From NCBI RefSeq assembly GCF_002005565.1, contig NZ_BDJC01000047.1:1-57839 (forward strand): 57,839 bases of DNA, given 5' to 3'. Source of the DNA: Streptomyces sp. JHA26 (GTDB taxonomy: Bacteria; Actinomycetota; Actinomycetes; Streptomycetales; Streptomycetaceae). Made by a program: the position numbers and the translations under genes. Each line of letters begins with the position of its first letter. Position 1 is the stretch's first letter. Of this stretch, positions 51,913 through 57,839 are shown in pieces. The notes under the pieces are model-generated. The model searched no databases and was not told where the DNA came from. It was given only the letters and a program-made list of their open reading frames with translations.

Positions 51913-52037
51913 AGCTAACGTCCCTGATGTGTTCAGGACACACACGTCTCCGGGGTGACGGCGCACCCCGGCGCCCGCACCGCACGCATGCCTTCGCACC
52001 CGTTCCGTACGGCCCATTCCGTTCCCGGAGGGACTTC

Positions 52038-55000
52038 GTGCACAGAAGCAGAATCAGAGGCACCGGCACCACGAGACGGCCCGGACTCCGCACCGCCCTC
52101 GCCCTGCTCACCGGCCTCGCCCTGGCGGTGGCCACCCCGGCGACCGTCGCCGGCGCCCAGCCCGGCAGCTCCCCCCTCGACGCCACCGCGGCCCCCGCGG
52201 CCGCCGAGGGACAGTTCCAGCAGGTACCGCTCGCCAAGGGCGAGCCGGAGATGGGCGAGCCGATGTCGCTCGCCGTCCTCCCGGACCGCAGCGTCCTGCA
52301 CACCGCCCGCGACGGCACGCTGCGCCTCACCGACCAGGGCGGCGTCACCAAGGTCGCCGGCCGCATCCCCGTCTACAGCCACGACGAGGAGGGCCTCCAG
52401 GGCGTCGGCGTCGACCCGGACTTCGAGAACAACCGGGCGATCTACCTCTACTACGCCCCGCCGCTCGACACCCCCGAGGGCGACGCCCCGGAGAACGGCA
52501 CCGCCGAGGACTTCAAGAAGTTCGACGGCGTCAACCGCCTCTCCCGCTTCGTCCTCAACCCCAACGGCACGCTGGACATGGCCAGCGAGAAGAAGGTCCT
52601 GGAGGTCGCCACCTCCCGCGGCACCTGCTGCCACGTCGGCGGCGACATCGCCTTCGACGCCGAGGGGAACCTCTACCTCTCCACCGGCGACGACACCAAC
52701 CCCTTCGCCTCCGACGGGTACAGCCCGATCGACGAACGCCCGGACCGCAACCCGGCCTTCGACGCCCGCCGCAGCGCCGGCAACACCAACGACCTGCGCG
52801 GCAAGATCCTGCGCATCAAGGTCGCCGAGGACGGCTCGTACACCATCCCGGAGGGCAACCTCTTCCCCCCGGGCACCGAGAAGACCCGCCCCGAGATCTA
52901 CGCGATGGGCTTCCGCAACCCGTTCCGCATCAGCGTCGACAAGAAGACCGGCACGGTCTACGTCGGTGACTACGGCCCCGACGCCGGCGCCGCCGACCCC
53001 CAGCGCGGCCCGGCCGGACAGGTCGAGTTCGCCAAGGTCACCAAGGCCGCCAACTTCGGCTGGCCGTTCTGCACCGGTGACAACGACCCGTACGTCGACT
53101 ACGACTTCGCCACCAAGACCTCCGGCGAGACGTTCGACTGCGCCGCCCCGAAGAACACCTCGCCGCACAACACCGGCCTCGTCGACCTGCCGCCCGCGCA
53201 GGCCGCCTGGATCCCGTACGACGACGACTCCGTGCCCGAGTTCGGCAGCGGCTCCGAGTCCCCGATGGGCGGCCCGGTCTACCGCTACGACCCCGACCTC
53301 GACTCCAAGGTCAAGTTCCCCGAGGAGTACGACGGCGACTTCTTCGCGGGTGAGTTCGGCCGCCGCTGGATCAAGCGGATCGAGCAGAACGACGACGGGT
53401 CGGTCGCGAAGATCAACGACTTCCCGTGGACCGGCACCCAGATCATGGACATGGAGTTCGGCCCCGACGGCGCGCTCTACGTCCTCGACTACGGACTGTC
53501 CTGGTTCCAGGGCGACAAGGACTCCGCCCTGTACCGGATCGAGAACGCCGCGGACGGCTTCTCCCCGATCGCCGAGGTGAGCGCGAACAGGACGTCCGGC
53601 GCCACCGGCCTGAAGGTCACCTTCACCGGCTCCGCCAAGGACGCCGACTCCCCGGACCTCACCTACAGCTGGGACTTCGGCGACGGCACCAAGGGCGAGG
53701 GCCTCACGCCCACCCACCAGTACAAGAAGGCCGGCACCTACACCGCGACCTTCACCGCGAAGGACCCCGAGGGCAACACCGGCAACGCCAGCGTCCGGAT
53801 CGTGGTCGGCAACACCGCGCCCAAGGTGACCATCGAGACCCCCGGCAACGGCACCCTCCTCCCCATGGGGCAGCCCATCCCCTTCAAGGTGAAGGTCACC
53901 GACCCCGAGGAGACGATCGACTGCTCCAGGGTCAAGGTCGCCTACAGCCTCGGCCACGACTCCCACGCCCACGAGCTGACCAGCGAGACGGGCTGTGAGG
54001 GCACCCTCAACCCGCCGCCGGGCGACGGCGGCCACGACCCCAACGCCAACATCTACGGCGTCGTCGGCGCCAGCTACACCGACGGCGGCGCGAACGGCCA
54101 GGAGGCCCTGACCGGGACCGCCCGCACCGTGATCCAGCCGCCGCACCGCCAGGCCGAGCACTTCACGGCCCAGCAGGGCGTGTCGCCGATCGACAAGACC
54201 GGCGCCAACGGCGGCAAGACCGTCGGCGACATCAACGACGGCGACTGGATCTCCTTCAGTCCCTACAAGTTCGACGGGCAGAAGAAGCTGACCGTACGGG
54301 CCTCCTCCGGCGGCGCCGGCGGATACCTCGAGGTGCGCACCGGCTCGCCCACCGGCCCGCTGCACGGCTCGGCGTACATCCCGCCGACCGGCAGCTGGGA
54401 GACCTTCCAGGACGTCGACGTGCCGCTGCGGGCCCTGCCCAGGAAGACCACCGACGTCTACCTGGTCTTCAAGGGCGGCGAGGGCGCGCTGTTCGACATC
54501 GACGACTTCGAGTTCTCCACGGAGCCGTTCACGGCCGGCAAGAAGGTCCTGGTCTTCTCCAAGACCGCGGGCTTCCGCCACGACTCCATCCCGGCCGGCA
54601 TCGCCGCCCTGAAGGAGCTGGGCGCCCCGGCCGGCATCTCCGTCACCGCGACCGAGGAGGCCAGGCAGTTCACCACCGCCAACCTCGCCAAGTACGACGC
54701 GGTCGCCTTCCTGTCCACCACCGGTGACGTCCTCGACGCCGACCAGCAGAAGGCGTTCGAGAACTACGTCGCGAACGGCGGCGGCTACATGGGCGTCCAC
54801 GCCGCCGCCGACACCGAGTACGACTGGAAGTTCTACGGCGGCCTCGTCGGCGCCTACTTCGCCTCGCACCCGGCCATCCAGAAGGCCACCGTCCGCGTCG
54901 AGGACCACGACCACCCGGCCACCGCGCACCTGGGCGACACCTGGGAGCGCACCGACGAGCTGTACAACTACCGCACCAACCCGCGCGAGCAGGCCAAGGT

Positions 55001-55760
55001 CCTCGCCACCCTCGACGAGACCACCTACCAGGGCGGCACCATGAAGGGCGACCACCCGATCGCCTGGTGCCAGAACTACGGCGGCGGCCGCTCCTTCTAC
55101 ACCGGCCTCGGCCACACCAAGGAGTCCTACGCCGACGAGACGTTCCGCGCCCACCTGCTCGGCGGCATGCAGTACGCCACCGGCCAGGTCAAGGCCGACT
55201 GCAAGCCGGCCAAGGGCTACCGGAGCATCTTCAACGGCCAGACCCTGGACGGCTGGAAGCAGGCCGGCCCCGGAAAGTTCAACGTCAAGGACGGCGTCCT
55301 GGAGTCCGAGGGCGGCATGGGCCTGCTCTGGTACCAGGCCAAGGAGCTGAAGTCGTACTCCCTCAAGCTCGACTGGAAGATGCAGGGCGACGACAACTCC
55401 GGTGTCTTCGTGGGCTTCCCGGCCTCCGACGACCCCTGGTCCGCGGTGGACAAGGGCTACGAGGTCCAGATCGACGCCACGGACGCCGTGGACCGCACCA
55501 CCGGTGCGATCTACACGTTCAAGGCGGCGAACATCAAGGCCCGTGACCAGGTCCTGCGGCCGCCCGGCCAGTGGAACTCCTACGAGATCAAGGTCCAGGG
55601 CGAACGCCTCCAGGTGTTCCTCAACGGAGTCAAGATCAACGACTTCACCAACAAGGACCCCGAGCGGAGCCTGACCAACGGCTACATCGGCCTGCAGAAC
55701 CACGGCGCCGACGACCAGGTCTCCTTCCGCAACATCCAGCTGAAGGAACTGCCCCGGTAG
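52038..55760 (+). CDS. Secreted multidomain sugar protein: dehydrogenase propeller, PKD, CBM6, ThuA, DUF1080
   Basis: 1240 residues from a GTG with GGAGGG 5 nt upstream. A signal peptide (about 1-43) is followed by a glucose/sorbosone dehydrogenase-like beta propeller (about 45-505; DEEGLQGVGVDPDFENNRAI, EIYAMGFRNPFRISVD, PDGALYVLDYG), a PKD domain (about 509-590; SWDFGDGTKGEG), an Ig-like strand, CBM6 (about 702-826), ThuA (about 832-1054; KVLVFSKTAGFRHDSI, GMKG-like and NYGGGRSFYTGLGH) and DUF1080 (about 1060-1240; GYRSIFNGQTLDGW, DDNSGVFVGF, NGYIGLQNHG). DUF1080 members cleave 3-keto-disaccharides. It has no heme-binding CxxCH. The arrangement suggests sugar oxidation and cleavage outside the cell. 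Confidence 0.92.
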   Translation: MHRSRIRGTGTTRRPGLRTALALLTGLALAVATPATVAGAQPGSSPLDATAAPAAAEGQFQQVPLAKGEPEMGEPMSLAVLPDRSVLHTARDGTLRLTDQGGVTKVAGRIPVYSHDEEGLQGVGVDPDFENNRAIYLYYAPPLDTPEGDAPENGTAEDFKKFDGVNRLSRFVLNPNGTLDMASEKKVLEVATSRGTCCHVGGDIAFDAEGNLYLSTGDDTNPFASDGYSPIDERPDRNPAFDARRSAGNTNDLRGKILRIKVAEDGSYTIPEGNLFPPGTEKTRPEIYAMGFRNPFRISVDKKTGTVYVGDYGPDAGAADPQRGPAGQVEFAKVTKAANFGWPFCTGDNDPYVDYDFATKTSGETFDCAAPKNTSPHNTGLVDLPPAQAAWIPYDDDSVPEFGSGSESPMGGPVYRYDPDLDSKVKFPEEYDGDFFAGEFGRRWIKRIEQNDDGSVAKINDFPWTGTQIMDMEFGPDGALYVLDYGLSWFQGDKDSALYRIENAADGFSPIAEVSANRTSGATGLKVTFTGSAKDADSPDLTYSWDFGDGTKGEGLTPTHQYKKAGTYTATFTAKDPEGNTGNASVRIVVGNTAPKVTIETPGNGTLLPMGQPIPFKVKVTDPEETIDCSRVKVAYSLGHDSHAHELTSETGCEGTLNPPPGDGGHDPNANIYGVVGASYTDGGANGQEALTGTARTVIQPPHRQAEHFTAQQGVSPIDKTGANGGKTVGDINDGDWISFSPYKFDGQKKLTVRASSGGAGGYLEVRTGSPTGPLHGSAYIPPTGSWETFQDVDVPLRALPRKTTDVYLVFKGGEGALFDIDDFEFSTEPFTAGKKVLVFSKTAGFRHDSIPAGIAALKELGAPAGISVTATEEARQFTTANLAKYDAVAFLSTTGDVLDADQQKAFENYVANGGGYMGVHAAADTEYDWKFYGGLVGAYFASHPAIQKATVRVEDHDHPATAHLGDTWERTDELYNYRTNPREQAKVLATLDETTYQGGTMKGDHPIAWCQNYGGGRSFYTGLGHTKESYADETFRAHLLGGMQYATGQVKADCKPAKGYRSIFNGQTLDGWKQAGPGKFNVKDGVLESEGGMGLLWYQAKELKSYSLKLDWKMQGDDNSGVFVGFPASDDPWSAVDKGYEVQIDATDAVDRTTGAIYTFKAANIKARDQVLRPPGQWNSYEIKVQGERLQVFLNGVKINDFTNKDPERSLTNGYIGLQNHGADDQVSFRNIQLKELPR

Positions 55761-55774
55761 GGCGACCCGAACGG

Positions 55775-55808
55775 CGGCGGGCGGAGGACGCCGGATCTCC
55801 GCCCGCCG
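55775..55808 (+). terminator. Stem-loop terminator after the giant secreted protein gene
   Basis: CGGCGGGCGGAG (55775-55786) pairs perfectly with CTCCGCCCGCCG (55797-55808) around a 10-nt loop, 14 nt after the stop. Confidence 0.8.
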
Positions 55809-55890
55809 TCACCCCAGGCCCAGCGCCCGGCACCCCGCTCGTCCCCCTCCGGCACCCCCGCCCGGTTCGCGTACGACAAGGAGGCTGCCC

Positions 55891-57102
55891 ATGTCCGCCG
55901 AACCGTCCCTGCCCACCACGTCCCCGGCCCCGCGCTTCGGCGTCTGGCTCATCGGAGCGCGCGGATCCGTCGCCACGACCGCGATCGCGGGCTGCGCCGC
56001 CGTCGCCGCCGGGCTCCACCCGCCGGCCGGCATGGTCACCGAGACCCCCGACTTCGCCTCGAGCGGTCTGCCGGCGCTGTCCTCCCTCGTCTTCGGGGGC
56101 CACGACACCGTCGACTGCCCGCTGCCCAAACGCGCCGAACACCTCGCCGACGGCGGCGTCCTGCCGCACGGCCTGCCGGCCGCCGTGCACGCCGAACTGG
56201 CCGCCGCCGACGAGGAGATCAGGCCCGGCGGCCCCCTGCCCGGCGACACGGACCGCGGCTTTGGCCGGGGCGACGACGCGTTGATCGACGTGTTCGCGGA
56301 CGACATCCGCGACTTCGTGCGCCGCCGGGGCCTCGCGGGCGCCGTCGTGGTGAACGTCGCCTCCACCGAGCCCGCACCCACCGACGGCTCCCTGCCACCC
56401 AGCTCCCTCTACGCGGCGGCCGCCCTGCGCGCCGGCTGCCCCTACGTCAACTTCACCCCCTCCACGGGCCTGCACCACCCGGCGCTCGCCCCGCTCGCCG
56501 CGTCCTCGGGCGTGCCGTACGCGGGCCGCGACGGCAAGACCGGGCAGACCCTGCTGCGCTCCGTGCTCGGCCCGATGTTCGCGCAGCGCGCCCTCGCCGT
56601 GCGCGCCTGGTCCGGCACCAACCTGCTGGGCGGGGGCGACGGCGCCGCCCTCGCCGACCCCGCTGCCGCCGCCGCCAAGAACGCCGGCAAGGAACGCGTC
56701 CTCGCCGACACCCTCGGCGCGGCACCCGAGGGCGAGGTCCACATCGACGACGTCCCCGCGCTCGGCGACTGGAAGACGGCCTGGGACCACATCGCCTTCG
56801 ACGGCTTCCTCGGCTCCCGCATGATCCTGCAGACCATCTGGCAGGGCTGCGACTCCGCGCTCGCCGCCCCCCTCGTCCTCGACCTGGCCCGGCTGGCCGT
56901 CCGCGCCCAGGAGAAGGGCCTGACCGGCCCGCTGGGCGAACTCGGCTTCTACTTCAAGGACCCGGTGGGGGACGGCCCGGCGTCGCTGGCCGAGCAGTAC
57001 GCGGAACTGAGGCGCTTCGCCGCGCGGCTGCGGGACGACGCGGGGCCGGGGGACCGCGGACGTTCGGACGACGGCGCCGACGGCCGAGGAGCGCGGCGAT
57101 GA
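55891..57102 (+). CDS. Myo-inositol-1-phosphate synthase-family protein
   Basis: 403 residues starting at ATG behind AAGGAGG. The NAD-binding start is GVWLIGARGSVATTAIAGCA. The MIPS core is clear: YVNFTPSTGLHHPAL, GRDGKTGQTLLRSVLGPMF, AWSGTNLLGGGDG and AWDHIAFDGFLG, which contain the active-site Lys and Asn/Asp positions of the family. Bona fide MIPS makes inositol 1-phosphate from glucose 6-phosphate, but this branch (start, length and neighbours) is the type found beside UbiA-like genes and may act on another phosphosugar. It overlaps the next gene by ATGA, so the pair is translationally coupled. Confidence 0.9.
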   Translation: MSAEPSLPTTSPAPRFGVWLIGARGSVATTAIAGCAAVAAGLHPPAGMVTETPDFASSGLPALSSLVFGGHDTVDCPLPKRAEHLADGGVLPHGLPAAVHAELAAADEEIRPGGPLPGDTDRGFGRGDDALIDVFADDIRDFVRRRGLAGAVVVNVASTEPAPTDGSLPPSSLYAAAALRAGCPYVNFTPSTGLHHPALAPLAASSGVPYAGRDGKTGQTLLRSVLGPMFAQRALAVRAWSGTNLLGGGDGAALADPAAAAAKNAGKERVLADTLGAAPEGEVHIDDVPALGDWKTAWDHIAFDGFLGSRMILQTIWQGCDSALAAPLVLDLARLAVRAQEKGLTGPLGELGFYFKDPVGDGPASLAEQYAELRRFAARLRDDAGPGDRGRSDDGADGRGARR

Positions 57103-57839
57103 GCCGCGTGGCCGCCACGGCGCGGGGCGCGTCCTCGCCCGCGGGAACGGCGACGGCCGACGACCCCACCACGGAGGCCGGGGCCGCCGTCCCGGTCGCC
57201 GACGGCCCGGCACCCGGTTCCTCCGGCACCCCCGGACCGCGTTCCGGCCGCGCCGGCGCCTGGGCCGAACTGCTGCGCCTGCCCGCGCTGTTCACCGTCC
57301 CCGGCGACGCCCTGGCCGGCGCCGCCGCGGCCGGCGCGCGCCCCGGGCCCCGCACCCTGCTCGCCATCGGTTCCTCCCTGTGCCTGTACGAGGCCGGCAT
57401 GGCCCTGAACGACTGGGCGGACCGGGCCGAGGACGCCGCGGAGCGCCCGCACCGCCCGATCCCGTCCGGCCGCATCCGCCCGGCCGCCGCCCTCACCGCC
57501 GCCGGTGTCCTCACCGGCGCCGGCCTGGCGCTCGCCGCCGGTGCGGGGAGGCCCGCCCTCACGGTGGCCGCGCCCCTGGCCGCGACCGTCTGGGCCTACG
57601 ACCTCGCCCTGAAGCACACGCCCGCCGGTCCCGCGGCCATGGCCGCCGCCCGCGGACTGGACCTGCTCCTGGGCGCCGCCGCCACCGGCGGCGGCACCCG
57701 CGCCGCGCTGCCCTCCGCCGCGCTGCTCGGCGGCCACACCCTCGCGGTCACGGCCGTCTCCCGCCGCGAGACCACCGGCGGTTCGGCGCTGGCCCCGCTG
57801 GCCGCCCTCGCGACGACGGGGGTGCTGACCCATCTGGTC
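57099..57839 (+). CDS. UbiA-family prenyltransferase (EboC-like), partial
   Basis: 247 residues visible; the gene runs off the window. It has a long hydrophilic head (about 45 residues, Ala/Gly/Pro rich), then LLRLPALFTVPGDALAGAAA and the aspartate motif NDWADRAEDAAERPHRPIPSGRI, the NDxxDxxxD signature of UbiA enzymes that bind prenyl diphosphate through magnesium. The second aspartate-rich region (YDLALKHTPAGP with later Arg) is partly visible. It is coupled to the inositol-phosphate-synthase-like gene. That pairing occurs in ebo-like clusters, so more genes of that type may follow outside the window. Confidence 0.88.
   Translation, partial: MSRVAATARGASSPAGTATADDPTTEAGAAVPVADGPAPGSSGTPGPRSGRAGAWAELLRLPALFTVPGDALAGAAAAGARPGPRTLLAIGSSLCLYEAGMALNDWADRAEDAAERPHRPIPSGRIRPAAALTAAGVLTGAGLALAAGAGRPALTVAAPLAATVWAYDLALKHTPAGPAAMAAARGLDLLLGAAATGGGTRAALPSAALLGGHTLAVTAVSRRETTGGSALAPLAALATTGVLTHLV

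Noticed and set aside
51933..55703. Long minus-strand open frame opposite the giant secreted protein
   Set aside because: Product is Val/Gly/Asp-rich shadow sequence with no domain; the plus-strand frame has clear domains.

Overview
The window is very GC-rich, uses many GTG and TTG starts, carries GGAGG-type ribosome binding sites, and contains a perfect 14-bp CebR box. Its gene families (SigB/F/G-type sigma factor, DUF574 methyltransferase, DUF5753 and MmyB-type XRE regulators, two CBM2 cellulases) point to Streptomyces or a close relative. It reads as ordinary chromosome. I saw no rRNA, tRNA, transposase, integrase, prophage or CRISPR array.

Layout. 1-1805 (minus): a RavA/MoxR-type ATPase and the cut-off start of its partner. 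2214-8308: a sigma factor, a secreted repeat protein, an aminotransferase-like protein lacking the PLP lysine and coupled to a metallo-beta-lactamase (MBL) hydrolase, then a DedA/MBL pair. 8392-17506: small regulators and housekeeping genes, namely a serine-recombinase-like small protein with a TTA codon, a membrane-anchored phosphatase, an APC permease, OsmC, a DUF574 methyltransferase with an XRE regulator, a small membrane protein facing a perfect 23-bp inverted repeat, an MmyB-type regulator, a pterin dehydratase and a methyltransferase. 17584-26269: plant polysaccharide breakdown, with a PL11 rhamnogalacturonan lyase and a divergent GH48/GH6 cellulase pair controlled by two CebR boxes. 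The GH48 gene has a TTA leucine codon at codon 4, so it may also depend on the bldA tRNA. 26418-33971: a His-rich methyltransferase, an aldo/keto reductase, an acyl-CoA ligase, a LysR/SBF-transporter divergent pair and a quinone oxidoreductase/MarR divergent pair.

34159-44267: a formate/oxalate block. A minus-strand operon (ketopantoate-reductase-like, molybdopterin formate dehydrogenase catalytic subunit, NuoE/NuoF fusion, 2Fe-2S/4Fe-4S subunit, FdhD) lies opposite an oxalate/formate-type MFS carrier with a 47-residue companion membrane protein. A KAS III enzyme and a GntR/FCD regulator follow. The formate dehydrogenase alpha chain is split between two genes, and sequences related to the region in front of gntR also lie between the operon and the carrier.

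44498-55760: a sugar system. A ROK regulator is followed by a sugar ABC importer (ATPase, permease, binding lipoprotein), a Gfo/Idh/MocA oxidoreductase, a xylose-isomerase-like TIM barrel and a 1240-residue secreted protein. That protein joins a sugar-dehydrogenase propeller, PKD, CBM6, ThuA and a 3-keto-disaccharide-hydrolase-like (DUF1080) domain. A spaced motif (CTTTGTCCT-N10-AAAGTTC) occurs before both the ROK gene and the giant gene. I read this as a candidate pathway that handles sugars through 3-keto intermediates, and it is the best candidate here for an undescribed system. The window ends in a myo-inositol-phosphate-synthase-like gene overlapping a UbiA-type prenyltransferase gene that runs off the edge.
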